Below, in pieces: positions 14,081-21,451 of a DNA stretch of 33,978 bases. The position numbers and the translations under genes were made by a program. Source of the DNA: Erwinia sp. OLFS4 (GTDB lineage: Bacteria; Pseudomonadota; Gammaproteobacteria; Enterobacterales; Enterobacteriaceae); the NCBI RefSeq assembly GCF_002752165.1, contig NZ_MOMB01000066.1, forward strand, positions 1 through 33,978. The letters run 5' to 3'. The notes under the pieces are model-generated. The model was given only the letters and a program-made list of their open reading frames with translations, made no database searches and was not told the origin of the DNA. The first letter of the stretch is position 1, and every line of letters starts with the position of its first letter.

Positions 14081-15264
14081 AAGATAACCACCTGCACGGC
14101 GTTGCGCCTGAGTCTGGCAACGGCGTTTATCTGCACGGGGATCACGTCTGTTGACCAGGTCACGCCATCGGTGGATAACTCGACCTTCAGCACAAATAAT
14201 CGCGGTTCAGCCACATTGACCGCCGCCGCAATTTCAAACGGCGAAACGTCACGCCCGACCGCCAGGCCATCATCAGTATCGGTTTCACCGGCTACCCATT
14301 TTTCAACCGCATCGGGGATCAGGGTCTGTGCATCAAAGGGACTTTTGCGCACCGTCACCCGACAAAACACGGTAATTTCCTTTGGCCTGTCAAATTTGAC
14401 GTTATACACCTGACCACTGGACGGCTCTGTTACCTCAACCGTTTCGCTGCCGTTGTACGCGGCCCCTACTGTTTTAGTACGTAGCAGAGCAACAGCGATT
14501 TCCTCACGCGGCCCGCCATCGACACAAACATAGATACTGTGTTTGACCAGCGGAACGCCATCAATAACCTGATCCGCATCCGTATAGTTTTCACGATACG
14601 ACAGGGATTCCACGCCTTCGATATCGTACAGCGCCGAAGTGATCGCCTCTCCGACACTCACCGTGTTTTTGGCGAGCGTATTCCTGCGACGACGCCGGGT
14701 ACGTATGTCGGATTCCGCTACTCTCCCCAGCACGGCATCAGCCGGATTATTTACGGTTTCCCAGCCAAGAACCGAACTTGCCACCCGGACGAGTTCACCC
14801 ACCCCACAGCCTACCGGCCCGGTTTCAACCGAGCGCATATCGCCTTTTGTTACCCCATCATTCCCGATAATCAGTACGCTGGTCGTTTCAAACGCATCTC
14901 CTGCCTGCGTTTCGGCCAGAGAACCTTTCGGTATCAGGGTCTGTGGTACGCCTGCAAACTCAACATTCGTCAAAAAAGAATGTGTTGCGGACAGCCGCTG
15001 CCCGCCCATCAGCGCCCAGATAGCATCGAGAAAGATCCCCCCGGCAATATCCGGGTTAATCTGGTTCGCCAGTTCTGCGTTATTGCGGGCGATGGCGTCC
15101 CGATTTTCCACTTCCATTGTGACCAGTGCGCCCTGCGGTGTTTCCGGCGACAGGTCAATTTCCTGACCAAAGACATCCCGGAACTCATTTTCAACCTGCT
15201 CCCGCAACGTTGAAGTGTCAGGGATAATCACTCCTGTGCTTGCTATAAACTGATAATCAGACAT
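14077..15264 (-). CDS. Baseplate J-like wedge protein
   Basis: The protein is 395 aa with the baseplate J/Mu gp47 pattern: an N-terminal STGVIIPDTSTLREQVENEFRDVFG.EIDLSPETPQGALV segment, a central VSVGEAITSALYDIEGVESLSYRENYTD block, and a C-terminal IPVQINAVARL. It is a wedge protein that builds the outer baseplate and contacts the fibre genes downstream. It overlaps the upstream gene by 8 bp. Confidence 0.9.
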   Translation of the reverse strand: MSDYQFIASTGVIIPDTSTLREQVENEFRDVFGQEIDLSPETPQGALVTMEVENRDAIARNNAELANQINPDIAGGIFLDAIWALMGGQRLSATHSFLTNVEFAGVPQTLIPKGSLAETQAGDAFETTSVLIIGNDGVTKGDMRSVETGPVGCGVGELVRVASSVLGWETVNNPADAVLGRVAESDIRTRRRRRNTLAKNTVSVGEAITSALYDIEGVESLSYRENYTDADQVIDGVPLVKHSIYVCVDGGPREEIAVALLRTKTVGAAYNGSETVEVTEPSSGQVYNVKFDRPKEITVFCRVTVRKSPFDAQTLIPDAVEKWVAGETDTDDGLAVGRDVSPFEIAAAVNVAEPRLFVLKVELSTDGVTWSTDVIPVQINAVARLRRNAVQVVIL

Positions 15265-15601
15265 TAAGCGTTATCCTCCCGTAGAGGGTGCTGATCACGG
15301 CGGTGTAATGAAGCTCGTTGTTTTCAATCGATGCAGAAAAGGAATCGACTGCCAGAACTTGAGAGATTTCCCGCATACGGTCGCGGAACGCCGCCTCAAA
15401 CATTGGCAAATCAGCATCGCGGCCAAAGGTGGTTTTCCAGTAAGGTATTCCCTTGTCCATCCTGTGCAGCATTTCACCCCGTAACGCTCTGGCATAGTGC
15501 ATGCAGCAATTTTTCACCGCTTCTTCATCACGAACCAAAGCCAGGTTGCCATCGTTTCCGAGATAAATATCATTACCTTCATTAACATCAAACGTCATCA
15601 T
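15257..15601 (-). CDS. Baseplate wedge protein, gpW/gp25-like
   Basis: The protein is 114 aa. It begins FDVNEGNDIYLGNDGNLALVR and has a central AVKNCCMHYARALRGEMLHR, as in small baseplate proteins that precede baseplate J (gp46 of Mu-type phages, W of P2, gp25 of T4). It ends TAVISTLYGRITLNV. Position immediately before baseplate J supports the role. GGAG lies 7 nt before the ATG at 15601. Confidence 0.72.
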   Translation of the reverse strand: MMTFDVNEGNDIYLGNDGNLALVRDEEAVKNCCMHYARALRGEMLHRMDKGIPYWKTTFGRDADLPMFEAAFRDRMREISQVLAVDSFSASIENNELHYTAVISTLYGRITLNV

Positions 15602-15637
15602 TTCGAAGCTCCGCCAGTTAAGATATCGTGAGCGTCA

Positions 15638-15666
15638 TTGACTAAAACACAGAGTGCCATTTTATT
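15638..15666 (+). promoter_or_regulatory. Sigma-70-like promoter of the DUF2513-type moron
   Basis: TTGACT (15638-15643, 5 of 6), a 17-bp spacer, and TTTATT (15661-15666, 4 of 6), pointing toward the plus-strand gene at 15723 and against the surrounding late operon. A private promoter is expected for a gene expressed from a lysogen. Confidence 0.55.
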
Positions 15667-15722
15667 TATCCTGGTATTTTTGTTACCGTACATCGCACAG
15701 TGAAAGGGAAGCGGATAACTCC

Positions 15723-16136
15723 ATGAAGCCGGATTACGACATAATCAGAAAACTACTTGGTGTTTTTCTGGAAAGTAAAAGGACATTTATAACCATTGAT
15801 GACATTATCAAGGGCACAGATTCCGGTATCATCGATGAAGATTTCCTGTTCCATTTCCTTCTGATTGTTGAAAATGGCCTCATCAGCAATAAAAATCTGA
15901 CATGCAACAGCCCCGAAGATGTTGGCCTTACTTTCGGTCTTAATGGGAACATCATAAAATTTCAGGTTCCTGTCCGGCTCACCCAAAGCGGCATTGATTT
16001 TGCCAATGCGCTTAACCAAAAACCTGTACTTGAAAAAGTAAAGAAAGAACTGGCCGAGGCACCGTTTACATTCGTCAAAGCCGCAGCAGCTAAGATCTTC
16101 AGTAAGATATTGAGCGATAAACTGGGTATAGATTAA
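15723..16136 (+). CDS. DUF2513-type protein, plus-strand moron
   Basis: The protein is 137 aa from ATG 15723; the N-terminus MKPDYDIIRKLLGVFLES fits the DUF2513 pattern (MKRDMDLIRKILL in typical members). The middle has a winged-helix-like layout (FLFHFLLIVENGLISNKN, then VRLTQSGIDFANALNQ). DUF2513 proteins are common in prophages and near mobile elements and have no established function; DNA binding is possible. It stands alone on the plus strand inside the minus-strand baseplate operon, with its own promoter, and its stop touches the stop of the convergent 16137-16424 gene with no base between. Confidence 0.75.
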   Translation: MKPDYDIIRKLLGVFLESKRTFITIDDIIKGTDSGIIDEDFLFHFLLIVENGLISNKNLTCNSPEDVGLTFGLNGNIIKFQVPVRLTQSGIDFANALNQKPVLEKVKKELAEAPFTFVKAAAAKIFSKILSDKLGID

Positions 16137-16424
16137 TTACCGTCTTTCTGATATTTCAGATAAAACTTTAAGCGCATTGACGGCTGCTATAACATCATCA
16201 CCCTCAGCAAGGCGCTTTAGCTTTCTGACTATCCAATCACGGCTCAAACACTGAATCATCTCCAGCCGTTTACTGCTAATGAGAAAGTCAATGTCAGTTA
16301 CCGTATCCGGGTCGTCATTAAGATATTTTGTCAGTTCCTTTATTTCCGAATCTGAATAGCCATCGATGGACAGAGTGCTAATCACATCGTCCAGTTCCGT
16401 GATATTTCGTATAGTCAGGGTCAT
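16137..16424 (-). CDS. Unknown small phage protein between spike and W-like gene
   Basis: The product is 95 aa, acidic, helical; I do not recognise it. It has IDGYSDSEIKELTKYLNDDPDTV near the start and a C-terminal AVNALKVLSEISERR. It is translationally coupled to the spike gene (ATGA at 16421-16424). It is not a usual baseplate component and lies beside the DUF2513-type moron, so the two may have arrived together. A role as partner of that protein is only a guess. Confidence 0.6.
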   Translation of the reverse strand: MTLTIRNITELDDVISTLSIDGYSDSEIKELTKYLNDDPDTVTDIDFLISSKRLEMIQCLSRDWIVRKLKRLAEGDDVIAAVNALKVLSEISERR

Positions 16425-17113
16425 AATGGGTTTCCTGTGTTGTCACTACCTCGCTGAACACCGCCATGCAGGTGATCCGCACCAATATTTTTACCGTTAT
16501 GCCGCATCGTCCCACCGTTTGAATCACTGTTACCGTTGATCTGGTGATTGCCGTTCACCGTCAGGTTGCCGTTAAAAATGCTCTCACCGGCGTTAACTTC
16601 AAACACTGGCGTATCCAGTACGCACTTATCGTTATGCAACGCCAGACACACGCTGCCATCCAGCGACTGGAGCACCAGCGCATCAATATTTTTGCCATCC
16701 ACCATCCAGCCTTTAACGCTGTCTGGAAAAAACATCGCATCACTGAATGATTTCAGCCGGTGGGTATTAGGCTCATCCTCCAGACCGCCGCGCTGAAAAA
16801 TCAGACTGATATCGCGATCATTGGCTTTCAGCCAGCCAAAATCTCCCGGTTTTAGCGGCACCCGGATAAAGAACCCGCCGCCGCCAAAGCGGAAAACAGG
16901 AATATTATGAACCGGGGCGCGGGGGATTCTCTGCCCTTCGGTTGACACCATCATCACCAGTGGTTTAATCACCGCACGGTTCGTGGCATCGTCATAACTG
17001 ACCACCGTTGCGGGTAACATATCGTCGGTGTTCATCATCAGGTTACGAAAAGCGCCCATAAGCTGTCCTGCCAGACTGGATTCACTGGCGATATCGGTAT
17101 TCGGTTTATTCAT
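16421..17113 (-). CDS. Baseplate central spike protein (Gp138-type)
   Basis: The protein is 230 aa. The N-terminal OB-like domain has the Gp138 pattern (MLPATVVSYDDATNRAVIKPLV, IPVFRFGGGGFFIRVPLKPGDFGWL). The C-terminal part has the repeats of a beta-helical spike (IFNGNLTVNGNHQINGNSDS) and ends with DHLHGGVQRGSDNTGNP, whose HxH would hold the iron at the spike apex, as in P2 gpV-like tips. It pierces the outer membrane during injection. Confidence 0.86.
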   Translation of the reverse strand: MNKPNTDIASESSLAGQLMGAFRNLMMNTDDMLPATVVSYDDATNRAVIKPLVMMVSTEGQRIPRAPVHNIPVFRFGGGGFFIRVPLKPGDFGWLKANDRDISLIFQRGGLEDEPNTHRLKSFSDAMFFPDSVKGWMVDGKNIDALVLQSLDGSVCLALHNDKCVLDTPVFEVNAGESIFNGNLTVNGNHQINGNSDSNGGTMRHNGKNIGADHLHGGVQRGSDNTGNPL

Positions 17114-17116
17114 TGG

Positions 17117-17932
17117 TTAAGCCCGTTTACAGGTAGCCTGATAAAAGAAGGGATCGTCGTGTGACGCAACATCGAACTTAAGCTGCTCGATGATGTAATC
17201 ACCATTTAAAGAAGGGTTAAATTTACTCTCCAGCCGTAACGTACCGCCCAGGCTGGATTCACCGTCGATAAGCCAGGTCACGTCCAGGCCTTTTTCGGTG
17301 GCTTTGGGTAGCCCGACCATACCGGTATTCTGGTTAACGATTTTGATACGCCCTTTGACCGCTTGCGCAGAATCCTTCACATACAGAACATCATCATCGA
17401 TAAAGGCTTTAACGCCACCACCATCCTGCAACCGTTCGACCTGTTTCAGCTTTGAGCCGCAAAAATACCAGTTAGCGATATTTTTATCCGTGGCCTGAAA
17501 ATCCAGACGAACACCGCAGTCCCGCGCAATCCCTACGGATATCTCACTAAGCTTACTCATCGCGCCGGAGGACGTTGCCACGATATCCCGCGCACTGCCG
17601 TTACCCGTTTTTGCTTTCAGCGTCAGCGTCACGTCAGGCGGGCTGGAGGGTTCAGCACTGACAATATCCCCCACGAAAAGGCGAAATACGCCGGTACTCA
17701 CCCGCCCGACTTCCAGTATAAGCCGGGCAGGCTGCTTGCTTTTGTTATAAGGGCTGGTTTCCGTCAGGAGCATATTTCGGGTGGTTGCATTCAGGCCATC
17801 AATGCTGACCGTGCATTCATTCTGCAACGGATTCGCATATTTGGTGCCGCTGGCTTTCACCCGCATCCCCTCGTACCACTGTATACGCCCGCTGACTTCT
17901 ACCCCCACCCTGATCCGCCTTAAATCAATCAT
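17117..17932 (-). CDS. Baseplate hub-like protein
   Basis: The protein is 271 aa from ATG 17932, which overlaps the end of the plug gene (stop 17927-17925); longer in-frame starts would overlap that gene heavily. It begins MIDLRRIRVGVEVSGRIQWYEGM and has SIDGLNATTRN, a DCGVRLDFQATDKNIANWYFCGSK block, and ends DDPFFYQATCKRA. In phages with this gene order the protein just before the spike forms the hub that links tube and spike (P2 gpD/T4 gp27 role). The assignment rests mainly on position. Confidence 0.65.
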   Translation of the reverse strand: MIDLRRIRVGVEVSGRIQWYEGMRVKASGTKYANPLQNECTVSIDGLNATTRNMLLTETSPYNKSKQPARLILEVGRVSTGVFRLFVGDIVSAEPSSPPDVTLTLKAKTGNGSARDIVATSSGAMSKLSEISVGIARDCGVRLDFQATDKNIANWYFCGSKLKQVERLQDGGGVKAFIDDDVLYVKDSAQAVKGRIKIVNQNTGMVGLPKATEKGLDVTWLIDGESSLGGTLRLESKFNPSLNGDYIIEQLKFDVASHDDPFFYQATCKRA

Positions 17933-18218
17933 CCGGCCCCCAGAATACCAGGCTTTGCGTTTTGCCGAATTCCTCATACCAGGGCAGAGCATCCCGTTCT
18001 GTGATAAACGCAAAATTACCGGCTGAGGCCAGATGGTTATAAGGTATTAAGGGTGCATCTGTTGTCGCCCTGGTTGCCAGCATGACAACCTCATCATTGA
18101 GGCGTATGTCACACACCATCATATTTCGCGCGACTTTGATCGTCAGATCCCAGCGGTTATCATCAATGGTAATTTGCAGGCGCTGGTTCGGCACCGGGTT
18201 TAACGGTATTTCACGCAT
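17925..18218 (-). CDS. Baseplate plug-like protein
   Basis: The protein is 97 aa. It matches small phage proteins described as baseplate plug: MREIPLNPVPNQRLQITIDDNRWDLTIKVARNMM, then a DAPLIPYNHL...GNFAFITE segment and a terminal LVFWGPDD. These sit inside the hub ring between the Dit-like and hub proteins, and the gene lies in exactly that place here. Confidence 0.72.
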   Translation of the reverse strand: MREIPLNPVPNQRLQITIDDNRWDLTIKVARNMMVCDIRLNDEVVMLATRATTDAPLIPYNHLASAGNFAFITERDALPWYEEFGKTQSLVFWGPDD

Positions 18219-18223
18219 CGTGT

Positions 18224-18733
18224 TTATCCTCCCAATACCCTGACCAGAACCGATTTTTTCCGTTCTTCGGATACCGATTTTGTCTGTGCACCGCCCCTTT
18301 TAACGGTACTGGACTGCGATGGCTTCTGAACTTTTTTGGGCGGTAGATCTCCGTATTCGGGTGTTACACTGCGCCACTCGGTGAACCGTAAAGACAACTG
18401 GATAGCATCGGCCCTCTCAGCGGTCTCATCGTGGTAGAAATTGACCAGCAGCATGGGCTGGTAGGTTTTAACTCTGGTCTGAATACCTACCAGCTTGTTC
18501 TGTTCCCAGGCGTGTTGCATCAGGCCAAAAGCATTTTTAAGCTCACCGGATAAAATCAGATCCATGCCAATCTCCACGGCCTGCACAACAACATGATCGC
18601 TACGGGTTTCCCCTGACTCGACCTGAAAAGTGGTCGCCTTATGCTCGTCGCGGACATTGATTTTTATCGGGCTGGCGGTTTCAAACAGCGTGGTAAAACT
18701 GTCGGTATCGAAGATTTTTACGTCAGTGATCAT
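18224..18733 (-). CDS. Dit-like tail/baseplate protein
   Basis: The protein is 169 aa. Its N-terminal half (IKINVRDEHKATTFQVESGETRSDHVV, then EWRSVTPEYGD around 115-125) matches the Dit-like N-terminal family found after tape measure genes in contractile phages. The C-terminal 45 residues are Lys/Ser/Gln-rich and probably disordered. It should link the tube end to the hub. ATGA overlap with the tape measure gene (18730-18733). Confidence 0.72.
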   Translation of the reverse strand: MITDVKIFDTDSFTTLFETASPIKINVRDEHKATTFQVESGETRSDHVVVQAVEIGMDLILSGELKNAFGLMQHAWEQNKLVGIQTRVKTYQPMLLVNFYHDETAERADAIQLSLRFTEWRSVTPEYGDLPPKKVQKPSQSSTVKRGGAQTKSVSEERKKSVLVRVLGG

Positions 18734-20406
18734 ATTGCCAGCCCCGTTTGCGTTTGCTGCCCCAGATCCTGCAACTGCTCCTGCAATGCGTCTTTCGTGC
18801 CCGCCGCCATGCCCTTAGCATCGGTTGCTTTGGTTTCAACCTTCACTTCCCCAATATTCAGGGTGGTTTCATTCTTCACACTGGAACGATTGCTGATCGC
18901 CTGGCTGGTCACGGGGTTGAGAGGGTGATTATTCGCCGCTGCAATCTGGGCTTTCCCCTGCTCGACCATATTCTGTGTATCCTGCTGTGGTGAGGGAGGT
19001 TCAGCTTCGGGAATACGGTGCGTCACCTCTCCCTCCGCGCTGATTTTGCGCTCTACGGTGAGTTCTTTTTCATCATCAGCACCGAACCAGCCCTTCACTT
19101 TTGACCAGCCTTTCTGGATGGTTTCCAGACCGCCGCTTATCCAGCCAATCACCTTCTGCACCTGCTCCCACATCCAGGTAAATATGCCGACAACAGCATC
19201 CGCCACGTTATCGAAGACGCCCCCGAACTGTGCTCCCCATTTAACCAGACTTTTTATTGACTCCAGCAACCAGCCAATAAACTGGTTCAGGGCGTTATTC
19301 ATTGTGTTGTAAGCGTCAACCACCACATCAGCAACGAATTTAGCGGCGATTTTGAGGTACTCAAACAGGGCCTTGAATGCTTCCCACAGCGTCATAATGA
19401 CCTGTTTAAGTTCAGGATAGGCATCGAGAATTCGCCCGATCATTGAATCATTACCGTCGATAAAATTCATGATGTCGTCGTAGACCAGCGCGAACGCGGC
19501 GGCAAGCGCGGCAATGATGGCGATAATAGCGAGTATTGGCCAGGTTGCCGCCAGCGTGGCAGCAGCGGCGGCAAGCATCGGAGGAACGTAGTACGCGGCG
19601 ACCGCCACACCGACCGCGAGGAAAAAACCGATGATGAGGTTCTTATTTTCCCGGCAAAAACCAACAAATTTACTCAACCATTCCATGCCCTTAGTCAGGT
19701 AAGGCAACACCATTTCGAGGAAGCTGTTTTTTAACAGGCCGGATGATTGCCTGAACCCCTGCATGGCCTGGTTAAAGCGCCGGGACTGTTCAATACTCTC
19801 TTTGGTAATGCCAGAGTATTCTTTTTGCAGGCCCATCATGCGTTCCATCTCATGACGGCCCTTCATCATCAACTCAATCGTTTTGTCGTCCGTCACCCCC
19901 AGGTTTGCAAGGTGCGCTTTGGCTTTATCAAAGTTCATCCCCTTTACTTTATCTGCTGTAGCGAGGATTTTCTCCATAGAGTCCGTGGTGCCGCCAAAGG
20001 CTTTTGCCATTGCCGACAAATCAGCCTGAGCGCTTTCCCTCGCGCCCCCCAGTTCGGCAACTGAACCTGCGAAAGCATCCACATCCGCCGTTGCCACATT
20101 GATCTTCTTGCCCAGCTTATCAAGCGCCTCCACTTCCTCCGCGCGTGAAACAGACTCGCTGAAAATGGAAGATACCCCCAACAATACGCCGAGTACCCCA
20201 AGGGTTTTCTGGGCTAATGCGGCAACGCTGGTTTCCGTGCCGCTGGCAAAATCACTGACGCTTTTTGCCGCTTTATCGGCTTCATGCTGCGCCTGTTTCA
20301 TACCATCAATAATATCGTCGGTAGAGCGCTGAACATTTTTAAACGCCGCGTCGGCCTGCCGGGTGTCGAATTCAAACACCTGCACAAAGGTATCTAACAG
20401 AGACAT
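18730..20406 (-). CDS. Tail tape measure protein
   Basis: The protein is 558 aa, the longest tail gene. The first about 200 residues are helical and coiled-coil-like, followed by hydrophobic segments at about 255-320 (IIGFFLAVGVAVAAYYV, then PILAIIAIIAALAAAFALVY), and amphipathic Trp-rich helices (MWEQVQKVIGWISGGLETIQ). The C-terminus is Gln/Ala-rich. Position after the chaperone and before the Dit-like gene is standard. 558 residues at about 0.15 nm each would set a tail near 80-85 nm, a short one for a myovirus. Its start overlaps the stop of the -1 frame chaperone extension (TAATG). Confidence 0.88.
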   Translation of the reverse strand: MSLLDTFVQVFEFDTRQADAAFKNVQRSTDDIIDGMKQAQHEADKAAKSVSDFASGTETSVAALAQKTLGVLGVLLGVSSIFSESVSRAEEVEALDKLGKKINVATADVDAFAGSVAELGGARESAQADLSAMAKAFGGTTDSMEKILATADKVKGMNFDKAKAHLANLGVTDDKTIELMMKGRHEMERMMGLQKEYSGITKESIEQSRRFNQAMQGFRQSSGLLKNSFLEMVLPYLTKGMEWLSKFVGFCRENKNLIIGFFLAVGVAVAAYYVPPMLAAAAATLAATWPILAIIAIIAALAAAFALVYDDIMNFIDGNDSMIGRILDAYPELKQVIMTLWEAFKALFEYLKIAAKFVADVVVDAYNTMNNALNQFIGWLLESIKSLVKWGAQFGGVFDNVADAVVGIFTWMWEQVQKVIGWISGGLETIQKGWSKVKGWFGADDEKELTVERKISAEGEVTHRIPEAEPPSPQQDTQNMVEQGKAQIAAANNHPLNPVTSQAISNRSSVKNETTLNIGEVKVETKATDAKGMAAGTKDALQEQLQDLGQQTQTGLAI

Positions 20407-20522
20407 TATCGGTTTCCTGCGGCGGCGAGCGCCTCGTTATAGCGGTTGGTCACAGCGATTTCCCACAAGTCCATCGCCTCTTCCAGGTCTATTGAGGTTT
20501 TGAGTTCTGTGAAGCTGGCGAG
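20406..20522 (-). CDS. -1 frame extension of the tail assembly chaperone
   Basis: After the chaperone codons CAG AAA AAC (20530-20522) the -1 frame is open and reads LASFTELKTSIDLEEAMDLW, EIAVTNRYNEALAAAGNR, then stop TAA (20408-20406) overlapping the tape measure ATG. It has no start of its own or ribosome site. Position, TAATG coupling and sensible composition all fit the longer product of the G/GT-type frameshift known in tail chaperones. The -1 frame is open well upstream too, so the exact slip site is uncertain; G AAA AAC is the best candidate. Confidence 0.6.
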   Translation of the reverse strand, partial: LASFTELKTSIDLEEAMDLWEIAVTNRYNEALAAAGNR

Positions 20523-20947
20523 TTTTTCTGAGATGATGACTGCAAAGAATCCATCAGCGTTTTTATAATCGACGGGAGCGAATCGCTGATTTTGCCCAGC
20601 AGGTAAGGCAGGAAACCTTTGCTCCCGGCGTTGCCGAAAAAACTGGTGTTGTACCTCAGCATCTCCAGTTCAAGGCGGATCAGCGCTTCACCGTCCGGTA
20701 CATGGTTATCAATCAGCGTCTGGGTTTTCAGGCAAATTTCTGCACCATCCCGCACGACTGCCACATGAGCCATCATTTTCAGCATGGCTTCTTTACTGAT
20801 TTCGTAGTCGCCAATTTTAGGTGCGTTCGATAGCGGATATTTTGCCAGGATTTCACGCCCCAGCGTGGCGGGCAGTCGGCTGATCACAAAGGTGTGCATC
20901 TCACCATCAACATCTTTAATTTCAATATCTTTCGGCTTAATGAGCAT
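20489..20947 (-). CDS. Tail assembly chaperone (short form)
   Basis: The protein is 152 aa. It lies between tail tube and tape measure, the fixed place of this gene. Features: IKDVDGEMHTFVISRLPATLGREI near the start, a LEMLRYNTSFFGN motif about residue 100, and a Ser/Gln/Asn-rich end (SSSQKNSPASQNSKPQ). The short form normally ends here; a fraction of ribosomes may shift to the -1 frame to make the long form. Both coat the tape measure before the tube polymerises. A terminator separates it from the tube gene upstream. Confidence 0.78.
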   Translation of the reverse strand: MLIKPKDIEIKDVDGEMHTFVISRLPATLGREILAKYPLSNAPKIGDYEISKEAMLKMMAHVAVVRDGAEICLKTQTLIDNHVPDGEALIRLELEMLRYNTSFFGNAGSKGFLPYLLGKISDSLPSIIKTLMDSLQSSSQKNSPASQNSKPQ

Positions 20948-20959
20948 AATGGCCCCAAT

Positions 20960-20983
20960 AAAAAAGGCGGGATGTTCCCGCCT
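20960..20983 (-). terminator. Intrinsic terminator between tail tube and chaperone genes
   Basis: On the minus strand AGGCGGGA / TCCCGCCT forms an 8-bp stem (20965-20972 with 20976-20983, 3-nt loop) followed by six U (20965-20960). It lies inside the late operon after the tube stop. It should reduce transcription of the chaperone and tape measure relative to the abundant tube. Confidence 0.82.
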
Positions 20984-20988
20984 GATAG

Positions 20989-21444
20989 TTAACGAACGCG
21001 CGTACTGTCAAAGTCCTGGAACACAAAGGTATAAGCCTTTGATTTAAGACGCCCACCGCTGGCAGCGGAGTTACCCCGACTACCGTTGGTGATTTTCCCG
21101 TTTCGCGCGGTAGTGGTCGCGCCGTCACCGTAGGACGCCACGAGCGTAATAATATCTCCAGCGTGTCTGCGGCCACGTTTCGCCGTGTTGGCCTCCAGCA
21201 GGATCGCCAGATTCTGATCTTCTTCACTCCCCGGTAGCACGTTTATCGTCACAGCCTGCGGGGTTGGTGTTGACCAGGACACCAGATTGCCATTGATATC
21301 CATGCCGGTCTGGGCGATATCGACAGCAGGCAGATCGAACGGGTCGGCATCATCGGCGAAAGCCGTTACCAGTATTCCTGCCGGGAAGGTTGTACTGGCC
21401 TGAACCAACAGGCTGAGGCCGGTTGCAGATACATCATTCATCAT
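20989..21444 (-). CDS. Tail tube protein
   Basis: The protein is 151 aa, between sheath and chaperone. It is beta-rich: LLVQASTTFPAGILVTAFADDADPFD, a GNLVSWSTPTPQAVTINVLPGSEEDQNLAILLEAN stretch typical of tube proteins of DUF3383-type phages, and YTFVFQDFDSTRVR at the end. Hexamers stack inside the sheath. AAGGA precedes the ATG. A terminator follows. Confidence 0.8.
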   Translation of the reverse strand: MMNDVSATGLSLLVQASTTFPAGILVTAFADDADPFDLPAVDIAQTGMDINGNLVSWSTPTPQAVTINVLPGSEEDQNLAILLEANTAKRGRRHAGDIITLVASYGDGATTTARNGKITNGSRGNSAASGGRLKSKAYTFVFQDFDSTRVR

Positions 21445-21451
21445 TTAGTCC

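Noticed and set aside
13241..14413. Long plus-strand frame (390 codons)
   Set aside because: It runs antisense through the DUF2612 and baseplate J genes, is rich in Arg/His/Ile with no domain, and has no ribosome site. The minus-strand genes are clear family members.
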